6,102 bases of DNA from Caldilineaceae bacterium. Lineage in GTDB: Bacteria > Chloroflexota > Anaerolineae > Caldilineales > Caldilineaceae. The position numbers and the translations under genes are program-made. Position 1 is the first letter of the stretch; each line of letters begins with the position of its first letter. The stretch covers positions 1 to 6,102 of the forward strand of contig JAPPKT010000042.1 in NCBI GenBank assembly GCA_028819675.1, given 5' to 3'. Positions 1 through 5,234 of the stretch are shown one piece after another. The notes beneath the pieces were generated by a model. It saw nothing but the letters and a program-made list of their open reading frames with translations, made no database searches and was not told the origin of the DNA.

Positions 1-937
1 GGACGGTGGGCGGATAGCCCTCGTGGACGGTCAGATCGAAGCTGCCGCCCATGGCTTCGACGACGCCGCAGGCCCGGCGGAGCTCGTCCTGCAACAGGCG
101 GCGCGCCTCCGGGGAGAAACTGCGGATCGTGCCGTTGAGATAGACGCTGTCGGGGATGACGTTGTTGACGGTCCCGCCGTGAATCTGGCCGATGGTGATG
201 ACACCGGGTTCGAGGGGGTCGAGGCGGCGGCTGACGATGTGGTGGATGGCGTGGACGGCGTGGGCGGCGAGGACGATGGGGTCGTTGGCGGCCTGGGGGC
301 GGGCAGCGTGGCCGCCGGCGCCGCGCACGGTGATCTCGAACTCGTCGGCCGACGCCATCAGCGGGCCGGAGCGGCTGGCGACGACGCCGAGGTCCTTGGT
401 GGGGTCAACGTGGATGCCGAAGACGGCGTCGAGGCCTTCGAGCGCGCCCTCTTCCACCATGCGAATGCCGCCGGACTTGCCCTCGTCGTCGGAGGCCTCT
501 TCGCTGGGCTGGAAGAGCAGGCGCACGTTGCCGGGGAGGCGGCCCTCGTCGGCCATCTCCTTGAGGAGCGTGGCGGCGCCCATGAGCATGGCGGTGTGGG
601 CGTCATGGCCGCAGGCGTGCATGAGGCCGGGCCGTTCGCTGTCGAAGGTGCTGCCGTTTTCTTCCTGGATGGGCAGGGCGTCCATATCGGCGCGCAGGCC
701 CACCAGGGGTCCGTCGCCGCCGTGGATATGGCCGACGACGCCGGTTTTGGCGACTTCGGTCTGCGTTTCGACGCCCAGGTCGAGCATCGTTTTGTTGACG
801 AAACCGGCGGTGCGATGTTCGGTGAAGGTGAGCTCGGGGTACTTGTGAATCGTGCGGCGCCAGGCGCTGATTTTGGGTTGGATGGCTTTGGCGCGCGTGT
901 ACAGTTCTGCGCTTGTAATTGGTGAATCGTTTGGCAT
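1..937 (-). CDS. M20-family (M20D-like) metallo-amidohydrolase, 3' end missing
   Basis: This reading frame stays open from ATG 937-935 to the left edge and gives 312 residues; members of the family usually have about 390-400, so roughly the last fifth lies outside. The protein resembles cytosolic zinc/manganese amidohydrolases that remove N-acyl groups from amino acids (hippurate, N-acyl-amino-acid and auxin-conjugate hydrolases). Visible motifs are [10 protein letters not shown] near residue 27, [11 protein letters not shown] (80-90) with the metal-site aspartate region, [17 protein letters not shown] (106-122) with Cys109 and His111 as expected ligands, FQPSEE (142-147) with the catalytic/ligand glutamates, and GIHV with His176. 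The lid or dimerisation domain follows (about 190-300), with [10 protein letters not shown]. The last metal histidine would lie beyond the window edge. AGGAG lies 7 nt before the ATG, which fixes the start. The family is confident; the substrate is not known. The long open frame on the opposite strand is its shadow. Confidence 0.93.
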   Translation of the reverse strand, partial: MPNDSPITSAELYTRAKAIQPKISAWRRTIHKYPELTFTEHRTAGFVNKTMLDLGVETQTEVAKTGVVGHIHGGDGPLVGLRADMDALPIQEENGSTFDSERPGLMHACGHDAHTAMLMGAATLLKEMADEGRLPGNVRLLFQPSEEASDDEGKSGGIRMVEEGALEGLDAVFGIHVDPTKDLGVVASRSGPLMASADEFEITVRGAGGHAARPQAANDPIVLAAHAVHAIHHIVSRRLDPLEPGVITIGQIHGGTVNNVIPDSVYLNGTIRSFSPEARRLLQDELRRACGVVEAMGGSFDLTVHEGYPPTV

Positions 938-944
938 CAGATCG

Positions 945-949
945 CTCCT
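945..949 (-). promoter_or_regulatory. Ribosome binding site of the amidohydrolase
   Basis: AGGAG on the minus strand is followed by 7 nt and then the ATG at 937. It supports the chosen start codon. Confidence 0.75.
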
Positions 950-965
950 GGTCGAGTATTTTTCA

Positions 966-1003
966 CCGTCAGCGCCTGCGTGAGGGCGAGTCGGTGCTGA
1001 CGG
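966..1003 (-). promoter_or_regulatory. Spaced inverted repeat in the amidohydrolase leader
   Basis: CCGTCAGC (966-973) and GCTGACGG (996-1003) are perfect 8-bp complements separated by 22 nt, with half-site starts 30 bp apart. The element lies between the candidate promoter and the ribosome binding site of the amidohydrolase. It could form a leader hairpin or be a pair of operator half-sites three helical turns apart. No U-tract follows on the minus strand, so it is not a standard terminator. Confidence 0.4.
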
Positions 1004-1036
1004 CGGTTATTGGTTGGGGAAAACCATCATTTCGAA

Positions 1037-1055
1037 GGCCCCGTCTGCGGGGGCC
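1037..1055. other. GC-rich hairpin in the amidohydrolase leader
   Basis: GGCCCC (1037-1042) pairs with GGGGCC (1050-1055) around a 7-nt loop. It lies between the candidate -10 element and the spaced inverted repeat. No T-tract follows on either strand, so terminator function is unsupported. Confidence 0.35.
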
Positions 1056-1072
1056 GCTGTATCCGTTATGTC

Positions 1073-1078
1073 ATTATA
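1073..1078 (-). promoter_or_regulatory. Candidate -10 element (TATAAT) for the amidohydrolase
   Basis: The minus strand reads a perfect TATAAT about 135 nt upstream of the amidohydrolase ATG. No good -35 hexamer lies 16-18 nt further upstream, so this is a weak promoter call. If it is real, the transcript has a leader of roughly 125-130 nt containing both hairpins described at 966-1055. Confidence 0.35.
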
Positions 1079-1146
1079 CTACGCTTCTGTGCCGCGGGCT
1101 GCGTCGGGATGCTTGGCGGGTGAAGGCGCGGATGGGGTAAGTGCGA

Positions 1147-1171
1147 GGGCACCCACAAGGGTTGCCCCTAC
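1147..1171. repeat. GGGCACCC-type intergenic palindrome, single copy
   Basis: A 25-bp element begins GGGCACCC, has ACAA at its centre and ends GTTGCCCCTAC. The two halves are near-complementary, so it can fold into a hairpin. It belongs to the same family as the copies at 1577, 1644, 5837, 5903 and 5969. Confidence 0.75.
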
Positions 1172-1278
1172 AGGGATTTGAGGCGGGGCAGTTGATCGAA
1201 TTGCGGGATCGACCAGTGAGGATGAGCCGAATTCGGGCCGCACGCGAGACGGAGATTCCGCAGCAGACGCGGGGCGAG

Positions 1279-1466
1279 AAATTACACAGGCGATGTGTAT
1301 TTCCGGATCCGTAGTGGGAGGAGGGAATTACACGCACGATGTGTAGCTTCTACTGCTGTAGCGGCGTCCGTAGCGGGGTAGAGGGTTACACATTGCGTGT
1401 GTAAGTTTTTTTGCTGTTTTGGCCCGGAAATGGGGGGCAAAAATTACACACGCGATGTGTAATTTT
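1279..1466. repeat. Array of four TTACACA...TGTGTAA palindromes
   Basis: Four imperfect palindromes share the plan TTACACA - 5-nt loop - TGTGTAA, centred at 1291, 1337, 1395 and 1453, so centre spacings are 46, 58 and 58. The last (1440-1466) has perfect 11-bp arms, AAAATTACACA and its complement, around CGCGA. Loops are GGCGA, CACGA, TTGCG and CGCGA; the third reads CGCAA on the opposite strand, so that copy is inverted relative to the others. Each copy follows a G-rich stretch, and TCCGTAG plus a G-rich run precedes copies two and three, so the spacers are partly repeated too. Arms vary between copies, unlike CRISPR repeats. This may be a protein-binding array, transcript hairpins or a mobile palindromic repeat; the sequence does not decide. 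Confidence 0.7.
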
Positions 1467-1534
1467 GACGGTTTCGGGGCTCTCATTGGAGGGGTTGATG
1501 TTGTGGGAATTTGCGCGTTCGTCATGTTTGGCTG

Positions 1535-1561
1535 GTTCCATGGTGCAAGAGGGGATGGAAC
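1535..1561. other. 7-bp inverted repeat (hairpin)
   Basis: GTTCCAT (1535-1541) and ATGGAAC (1555-1561) are perfect complements with a 13-nt loop, directly before the GGGCACCC repeat block. No T-tract follows. Its role is unknown. Confidence 0.3.
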
Positions 1562-1564
1562 ATT

Positions 1565-1710
1565 GGGCACCCACTTGGGCACCCACAAGGGGTGCCCCTA
1601 CGGGGGTTTGGCTGGTTGGGGCATTTGAGGGTGACGCCGGCTTGGGCACCCACACGGGGTGCCCCTACGGGGGGCTGTGGCAGGTTGGCGCTGATGTGTG
1701 GTAGGCATGA
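1565..1710. repeat. Two tandem units of the 66/67-bp GGGCACCC repeat plus a half copy
   Basis: A truncated GGGCACCCAC (1565-1574) is followed by full 25-bp palindromes at 1577-1601 and 1644-1668, 67 bp apart. The DNA after each palindrome is also alike: a G-run, then GGCTGGTTGGGGC or GGCAGGTTGGCGC. The same flank recurs in the block at 5837-6050, so the repeating unit is the palindrome plus about 40 bp. Confidence 0.7.
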
Positions 1711-1728
1711 ACTGCGAATAGGGGCCGG

Positions 1729-1759
1729 ATTTTGCGCATTCTGGCGAATGCAGGAAAAT
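1729..1759. promoter_or_regulatory. Dyad upstream of the oxidoreductase
   Basis: GCATTC (1736-1741) and GAATGC (1746-1751) are perfect complements around TGGC, framed by ATTTT on the left and AAAAT on the right. The dyad lies about 75-100 bp before the oxidoreductase start. That position and symmetry suit an operator, or a terminator-like hairpin ending an upstream transcript. I see no clear -35/-10 pair here. Confidence 0.3.
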
Positions 1760-1821
1760 TAGGCGCATCTTTCTCACATTTTCGGGCGCGGCGGTGGCAG
1801 GTTGCCGGCCCGCCAAGAACC

Positions 1822-1825
1822 GAGG
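1822..1825 (+). promoter_or_regulatory. Ribosome binding site deciding the oxidoreductase start
   Basis: GAGG ends 6 nt before ATG 1832. The alternative in-frame TTG at 1802 has no comparable site in front of it, and the family N-terminus matches the ATG 1832 start. Confidence 0.6.
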
Positions 1826-1831
1826 CGAACT

Positions 1832-2842
1832 ATGACATCTGTTACCAGCCGTGAAATCCATTTGCGCAGCCGGCCGCACGGGTTGCCGACCGCGGACAAC
1901 TTTGCACTCGTCAGCGTCGAGGTGCCGGCGCCCAGCCAGCCGGGGCAGGTGCTGGTGCGCAATCGATATATCTCGGTGGACCCCTATATGCGGGGGCGGA
2001 TGCGGGATACGCGCAGCTATACGCCTCCTTTCGGGCTGGATGAGCCGCTCACGGGAGGCGCGGTGGGTGAGGTGATCAGCTCGACCAGCGAGGGGTTTGC
2101 GGAGGGTGATTTCGTGCTGCATATGTTCGGCTGGCGGGAATATGCGCTGGCGGAGGCGCGCCATCTGACCAAGGTCGATCCGTCGCTGGGGCCGCTACAG
2201 AGTTTTCTGGGTGCGCTGGGGATGCCGGGGATGACGGCGTATGTCGGGCTGCTGGACATTGGGGCGCCGAAGGAGGGCGAGACGGTATTCGTGTCGGGCG
2301 CGGCGGGCGCGGTGGGCTCGGAGGTGTGCCAGATCGCGAAGATCAAGGGCTGCCGGGTGGTGGGTTCGGCCGGTTCGGAGGCCAAGACGCGCTGGTTGGA
2401 GGAGGTCGCGGGTGTGGACGCGGCGATTAATTATAAGGAGACAAGGAATCTGCAGCGGGCGTTGAAGAATGCCTGTCCGGACGGTATCGACGTCTATTTC
2501 GAGAACGTTGGGGGCGAGCATCTGGAGGCGGCGCTGCAGTATATGAACGATTACGGGCGCATCGTGGTGTGCGGGATGATCAGCATGTACAATGCCACGT
2601 CGGCGGAGCCGGGGCCGGCGAACCTGGGGCTGATAATCGGACGGCGGTTGAAGATGCAGGGCTTTATCGTTTCGGACCATCCTGAACGCCGCGACAGTTT
2701 CCTGCGCGATGTCTCGGGCTGGATGCGGGAGGGTAAGCTCAAGTGGGAGGAGACGATCCACGAAGGGATCGAGAAGACGCCGGAGGCGTTTATCGGTCTG
2801 TTTCATGGCGAGAATCTGGGGAAGATGCTGGTAAAGGTTTAA
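1832..2842 (+). CDS. NADP-dependent oxidoreductase, zinc-independent MDR family (CurA/PTGR-like)
   Basis: The 336-residue product has the full length of medium-chain dehydrogenase/reductases that reduce activated C=C bonds (2-alkenal, enone or prostaglandin-type substrates) with NADPH in the cytoplasm. The N-terminal GroES-like domain carries ISVDPYMRGRMRD (47-59). The Rossmann domain shows the nucleotide-binding SGAAGAVG (155-162) and then RVVGSAGS (175-182). AINYKE (198-203) and DVYFENVGG (220-228) are hallmarks of this subgroup, and GRIVVCGMIS (242-251) follows. The cysteine/histidine zinc ligands of alcohol dehydrogenases are absent, as expected. ATG 1832 is chosen over TTG 1802 for its GAGG site and the usual family N-terminus. 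A heptanucleotide array starts four bases after the TAA, and a MaoC-like gene follows about 97 nt downstream. The family is secure; the physiological substrate cannot be read from sequence. Confidence 0.94.
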   Translation: MTSVTSREIHLRSRPHGLPTADNFALVSVEVPAPSQPGQVLVRNRYISVDPYMRGRMRDTRSYTPPFGLDEPLTGGAVGEVISSTSEGFAEGDFVLHMFGWREYALAEARHLTKVDPSLGPLQSFLGALGMPGMTAYVGLLDIGAPKEGETVFVSGAAGAVGSEVCQIAKIKGCRVVGSAGSEAKTRWLEEVAGVDAAINYKETRNLQRALKNACPDGIDVYFENVGGEHLEAALQYMNDYGRIVVCGMISMYNATSAEPGPANLGLIIGRRLKMQGFIVSDHPERRDSFLRDVSGWMREGKLKWEETIHEGIEKTPEAFIGLFHGENLGKMLVKV

Positions 2843-2846
2843 CTGC

Positions 2847-2881
2847 AGTTTTTAGTTGCTAGTTTTTAGTTTTTAGTGGGT
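2847..2881. repeat. Heptanucleotide array AGTTTTT (five units)
   Basis: Five consecutive 7-mers begin with AGT: AGTTTTT, AGTTGCT, AGTTTTT, AGTTTTT, AGTGGGT. The phase is strict. The array starts four bases after the oxidoreductase TAA and takes up over a third of the gap to the next gene. Confidence 0.75.
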
Positions 2882-2938
2882 GCTGCGGGGGTTGGAGTTC
2901 ACTGGGGATCGGGAAGTTTTGTGGGATGGGGAACGCTT

Positions 2939-3427
2939 ATGGAAACGCGGGCGATGGAGCCCCCGATGGGGCTTTATTTTGAGGAGTTTGTGGAGGGGGA
3001 CGGGTGTGAGAGTGTGGGCCGGACTGTTACTGAGGCGGACATTGTCAATTTTGCGGCGCTGTCGGGGGACTGGAACCGGATCCACACGGACGTGCATTAC
3101 AGCCAGGAGCAGATGTTTGGGGAGCGGGTGGCTCACGGGCTGCTGGTGCTGAGTATTGCGAGCGGGCTGGCGGTGCGGATGGGTTTTATGGAGGGCACCG
3201 TGCAGGCGTTCATGCAGCTGGAGTGGCAGTTTCGGCGGCCGGTGCTGATCGGGGACACGGTGCGGCTGCGGGCGACTGTGCGGGGGAAGAAGGCGATGCG
3301 GCGGATGGGGGGCGGGGTGGTGACCTTCAGGATGGAGGTGCTGAACCAGAAGGATGAGGTCTGCCAGCGCGGCAATTGGGAGATTTTGTGTAAGAACCGG
3401 CCCGACGAGGCGGACGCGGAGGAGTGA
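2939..3427 (+). CDS. MaoC-like dehydratase (hot-dog fold enoyl hydratase family)
   Basis: The 162-residue product matches MaoC-type (R)-specific hydratases, which add water to or remove it from trans-2-enoyl thioesters. The hydratase-2 signature reads ALSGDWNRIHTD (40-51), with Asp44 and His49 as the expected catalytic pair, followed by FGERVAHGLL (60-69). The rest fits the single hot-dog domain: LEWQFRRPVLIGDTV (94-108), then a strand near GGGVVTFRMEVLNQ (124-137). ATG 2939 is preferred; GGGGA lies 6 nt upstream. The GTG at 2876 would add 21 glycine-rich residues without family support and would start inside the heptad array. ATG 2954 is a possible later start. The stop lies 18 nt before the nuclease gene, which suggests co-transcription. 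Substrate chain length and pathway are unknown. Confidence 0.9.
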   Translation: METRAMEPPMGLYFEEFVEGDGCESVGRTVTEADIVNFAALSGDWNRIHTDVHYSQEQMFGERVAHGLLVLSIASGLAVRMGFMEGTVQAFMQLEWQFRRPVLIGDTVRLRATVRGKKAMRRMGGGVVTFRMEVLNQKDEVCQRGNWEILCKNRPDEADAEE

Positions 3428-3445
3428 GGTCACTCGCTGCCGCGC

Positions 3446-3997
3446 ATGATTTTCTCCTTGCCTTTGGCGCTGGCGTTCGCCCTGCTGCTGGCGTTGCTGG
3501 GCGGTACGCTGCTGTGGCTAGGACGGCGGGAGCGGCATAGGAGCGGCCTGCCGGCGGGTTCGGTGGTTTACAGCGACACGGCGGAATGGCAGGAGCCGGA
3601 GGAACCGCTGCGCAGCCGGCGTTACGGACTGGTGGGGCGGCCGGATTACCTGGTGCAGATGCGAGACGGGCGCAGGCGGTTCGTCGTGCCGGTGGAGGTC
3701 AAGAGCCGGGCGAGGCCGGCCCGGCCTTACGACAGTCATATCTTGCAGCTGGCGGCGTACTGTCTGCTGGTTGAGGATAATTTCGGCGCTGCGCCCCCTT
3801 ACGGATTGCTGCGCTACGCAGACGCCACGTTGGAAATTCCCTTTACAGATGAACTGCGGCGCCGGGTGCTTGAGGCGGCTGACGATATCCGGCGGGCGCG
3901 CCGTGCGCCGGAGGTGCGGCGCAGCCATGGTGAGGCGCGGCGCTGTGCGGCCTGCGGTTACCGGTTGGCTTGTGGGTCGGAGGCGCTTTTTTGGTAG
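3446..3997 (+). CDS. Membrane-anchored Cas4/RecB-like PD-(D/E)XK nuclease
   Basis: The 183-residue product begins with one strongly hydrophobic segment (residues 5-25), then GRRERHR; the positive-inside rule would place the remainder in the cytoplasm. The soluble part carries the RecB/Cas4-type nuclease motifs: GRPDYL (64-69, Asp67), VEVKSR (83-88, Glu84 and Lys86) and QLAAYC (101-106, the Q-x3-Y motif). CAACGYRLAC gives Cys167, Cys170 and Cys176, the CxxCx5C pattern of the C-terminal part of Cas4 iron-sulfur sites. The N-terminal cysteine that completes the four-Cys cluster in Cas4 is absent; the membrane segment sits in that region instead. No cas genes or CRISPR array are nearby, so this looks like a solo Cas4-like (Dna2/Cas4, DUF83-type) protein. 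ATG 3446 is the first usual start after an in-frame TGA at 3425-3427. No strong ribosome binding site is present, so translation may couple to the MaoC-like gene. Confidence 0.85.
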   Translation: MIFSLPLALAFALLLALLGGTLLWLGRRERHRSGLPAGSVVYSDTAEWQEPEEPLRSRRYGLVGRPDYLVQMRDGRRRFVVPVEVKSRARPARPYDSHILQLAAYCLLVEDNFGAAPPYGLLRYADATLEIPFTDELRRRVLEAADDIRRARRAPEVRRSHGEARRCAACGYRLACGSEALFW

Positions 3998-4030
3998 TTT
4001 TTAGTTTTCAGTTTTTGGTTTTTAGTTTGC
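3996..4030. repeat. Heptanucleotide array AGTTTTT (five units) overlapping a stop codon
   Basis: Five 7-mers in strict phase: AGTTTTT, AGTTTTC, AGTTTTT, GGTTTTT, AGTTTGC. The first two bases of the array are the AG of the nuclease stop codon TAG (3995-3997). It is the same family and orientation as the array at 2847-2881. Confidence 0.75.
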
Positions 4031-4058
4031 CTTGACACTACCGGGAGTTTCCAGGCGA

Positions 4059-4068
4059 TTAACGTTAA
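4059..4068. other. 10-bp perfect palindrome TTAACGTTAA
   Basis: The palindrome lies in the intergenic region between convergent genes. TTGACA at 4032-4037 precedes it, but no -10 element with suitable spacing and no downstream plus-strand gene are present. Its role is unknown. Confidence 0.25.
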
Positions 4069-4130
4069 GCGCTGAGTGCCTGCTGATCTTTTCGGGATGG
4101 TCCTGGGGTGAATATTTTTGTAGACGGGAC

Positions 4131-4234
4131 CTTTGATCCGCGAAGTTACGCGAAGGGGCGCGAAGAACACCTTTTTGATCCACGAAGGGCCGCTAAGGAC
4201 CACGAAGAACACCTTTTTTGATCCGCGAAGGGCC
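4131..4234. repeat. Tandem TTTGATCC-CGAAG intergenic repeat (two full units plus part of a third)
   Basis: Units start at 4131, 4171 and 4213 (lengths 40 and 42). Each begins with a C followed by a T-run, GATCC, then CGCGAAG or CACGAAG blocks spaced about 10 nt apart, and ends GAAGAACAC. On the other strand it reads CTTCGTGG...GGATCAAAAA, a type of sequence I know from intergenic DNA of many unrelated bacteria. It lies between convergent genes and could act in transcript 3' ends, but it has no classic terminator shape. Confidence 0.7.
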
Positions 4235-4267
4235 TGCGCGGGCGTGGGAGGACGTGCTTGGCTGTGG

Positions 4268-4672
4268 TTATTCCTGATGTGCGGGTGGGGTGGGTTGCGA
4301 GGTATGGCCTTGTATGGCTGCCAGCAGGAATTTGATCTCGTGGGAGAGTTGGGCGATTTCCTTGTCGGTGCGGTCCATTCGTTCGTTGGCCTGCTTGGCG
4401 GTTTGGTCCATGTATTCGTTGGTCTGTTTATAGGTGCGAGTGAGTAGTTCGGCCAGTTGGTCGAGTGTGTCTCTCGCGGTTCTAATTCGTATGTTTGATT
4501 CTAAGGTGTTGCGGGCGACGTCTCTGGAAAAGTTGGCAAGGAACTGCTCGAGGCGAGTCATGCGTTGATTGGATTCTTCGGCGTGGCGCTCGAGGCGGGT
4601 CATGCGTTGATTGGATTCTTCGGCGTAGCGCTCGAGGTTGCGTTCGATGCGGTCGAGGCGGTCTTCGGCCAT
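4268..4672 (-). CDS. Coiled-coil protein, paralogue A (unknown function)
   Basis: The 134-residue product is almost wholly charged and helical, with no signal peptide or membrane segment. After MAEDRLDRIER comes a 14-residue tandem repeat (RLERHAEESNQRMT type, residues 12-42), which is two heptads per unit and typical of a coiled coil. Then come LDQLAELLTRTYKQTNEYMD (70-89), a second helix to about 120, and a proline-rich tail ending TPPAHQE. It shares its N-terminus, the LD-x-LAELL segment and its tail with the product at 5561-5283. GAAGGAA lies about 10 nt before the ATG at 4672, and a conserved promoter lies upstream. I do not recognise a named family. A plausible role is as a small oligomeric scaffold or adaptor, but nothing in the sequence gives a function. 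Confidence 0.75.
   Translation of the reverse strand: MAEDRLDRIERNLERYAEESNQRMTRLERHAEESNQRMTRLEQFLANFSRDVARNTLESNIRIRTARDTLDQLAELLTRTYKQTNEYMDQTAKQANERMDRTDKEIAQLSHEIKFLLAAIQGHTSQPTPPAHQE
4550..4633 (-). repeat. Two near-identical 42-bp units inside paralogue A
   Basis: Units 4550-4591 and 4592-4633 differ at only two positions and encode a 14-residue repeat in frame. The near identity, including third codon positions, points to a recent tandem duplication or ongoing homogenisation. Confidence 0.85.
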
Positions 4673-4787
4673 GATGGTTATGTTCCTTCGGGGGTAGGGG
4701 CTGCTGGTTGCAGCGCTGCGCGCGATTGTGCAATCTGGCTACAGTTTCAGGATATACCAGTGCGGTTGAAGAGTCCAGGTCTGGCGG
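4654..4787 (-). repeat. Duplicated 5' region, copy A (promoter, leader, start)
   Basis: This segment matches 5543-5671 over about 130 bp in the same orientation, with scattered substitutions and one net 5-bp length difference just inside the -10 element. It covers the first codons (MAEDRL), the GAAGGAA ribosome binding site, a CCCCTACCCCC tract in the leader and the promoter. Confidence 0.85.
4749..4777 (-). promoter_or_regulatory. Promoter of paralogue A
   Basis: On the minus strand, TGGACT (4777-4772) and TATCCT (4754-4749) are separated by exactly 17 bp. The same pair with the same spacing occurs upstream of paralogue B. This conservation supports the call although neither hexamer is consensus. 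The leader would be about 70 nt. Confidence 0.5.
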
Positions 4788-4801
4788 CTAGCTGGGTGGG
4801 C

Positions 4802-5116
4802 TCAGGTGCTGTCGTCGGGTACGATGCCCTGTTTGACGGCCAGGGCTTTGAACGCCGCCATCTCGCGTCTGAGCCTGGCCAGTTCCTCGTCGGTGCGGGC
4901 CTGCAGCGCATCGGAGCAGGGATCCTGCGCGTTGATGCGGGCATCCCGCGCGTCGATGAGTTTTTCTAGGGCGTCGAGCGTCTCGTTGGCGCGGCGCATT
5001 GGTTCGCTTTCGAGGTACTCCTCTTCAACGCTGGCGGCTAATTCCTGGGCCTGCTTTACGAGCGTGTCCAGGTTTTCCTTAGAGCGCCGGCGTTGGCTGT
5101 CGGTGCGGTCTGTCAC
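4802..5116 (-). CDS. Small helical, charged protein (unknown function)
   Basis: The 104-residue product starts at GTG 5116, supported by a strong AGGAG five bases upstream. It begins MTDRTDSQRRRSKENLDTL, and most of its length is predicted amphipathic helix: LVKQAQELAASVEEEYLE (19-36), MRRANETLDALEKLIDARDA (40-59) and LARLRREMAAFKALAVKQG (79-97). The last helix has a coiled-coil-like leucine/alanine spacing. There is one cysteine (67), no signal peptide and no membrane segment. It lies between the two coiled-coil paralogues on the same strand but shares no clear sequence with them. I do not recognise the family. Its context suggests it may work with them, but this is inference only. Confidence 0.75.
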   Translation of the reverse strand: MTDRTDSQRRRSKENLDTLVKQAQELAASVEEEYLESEPMRRANETLDALEKLIDARDARINAQDPCSDALQARTDEELARLRREMAAFKALAVKQGIVPDDST

Positions 5117-5121
5117 GGCTT

Positions 5122-5126
5122 CTCCT
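5122..5126 (-). promoter_or_regulatory. Ribosome binding site fixing a GTG start
   Basis: AGGAG on the minus strand is followed by 5 nt and then GTG at 5116-5114. This is the strongest evidence for the start of the small helical protein. Confidence 0.7.
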
Positions 5127-5142
5127 GGTGTCGGGGACTGTG

Positions 5143-5155
5143 CTGGCCGGGCCAG
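5143..5155. other. 13-bp odd palindrome CTGGCC-G-GGCCAG
   Basis: Six-base arms with a single central base lie 27 nt upstream of the GTG at 5116. It may be an operator-like site for that gene or chance in GC-rich DNA. I see no clear promoter hexamers for this gene. Confidence 0.2.
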
Positions 5156-5213
5156 GCCGGGCTATGTTTGCGGTTCGGCTTTTGCCCAGGCGTTTGGTTG
5201 TGGTCAGAACTGC

Positions 5214-5234
5214 AGTGGTCAGTGGTCAGTGGTG
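5214..5234. repeat. Heptanucleotide array AGTGGTC (three units)
   Basis: AGTGGTC, AGTGGTC and AGTGGTG are in strict 7-base phase. The array ends one base before a TTA (5235-5237) that is the TAA ending the extended frame of paralogue B. Confidence 0.7.

Larger units (their letters stand above)
938..1831. other. Repeat-rich intergenic region between divergent genes
   Basis: This stretch of about 900 bp separates the minus-strand amidohydrolase from the plus-strand oxidoreductase. I find no convincing gene in it. The open frames here run through the palindromic repeats and give low-complexity peptides such as VGAPLVGAQ or THAMCNF, which I regard as translation artefacts. Its content, left to right, is the amidohydrolase leader with two hairpins, a promoter-like TATAAT, one GGGCACCC palindrome, four TTACACA palindromes, a 7-bp hairpin, two further GGGCACCC units, and a dyad before the oxidoreductase. 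Confidence 0.75.

Noticed and set aside
23..925. 300-residue plus-strand open frame, rich in G, A, D and V
   Set aside because: It lies antisense to the amidohydrolase, which shows complete family motifs. The plus-strand peptide has no recognisable domain and is a shadow caused by GC-rich codons.
1227..1236. CCGAATTCGG palindrome as an operator
   Set aside because: It is a lone 10-bp palindrome with no promoter or gene start nearby, and is easily a chance match.
1279..1466. Possible CRISPR array
   Set aside because: The repeats are degenerate, one copy is inverted, the spacers share sequence with each other, and no leader or cas locus is present. The lone Cas4-like gene 2 kb away is not sufficient.
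1802..1831. TTG start extending the oxidoreductase by ten residues
   Set aside because: It has no ribosome binding site, whereas ATG 1832 has GAGG at 6 nt and yields the normal family N-terminus.
2195..2806. 203-residue minus-strand frame, rich in R and H
   Set aside because: It is antisense to the well-supported oxidoreductase, with low-complexity composition and no motif.
2876..2938. GTG start extending the MaoC-like protein by 21 residues
   Set aside because: It would begin inside the heptad array and add a glycine-rich stretch not seen in the family; ATG 2939 fits the domain boundary.
4032..4063. TTGACA followed by ATTAAC as a promoter
   Set aside because: The spacing is 20 bp, the -10 is poor, and no plus-strand gene follows; the next genes converge from the right.
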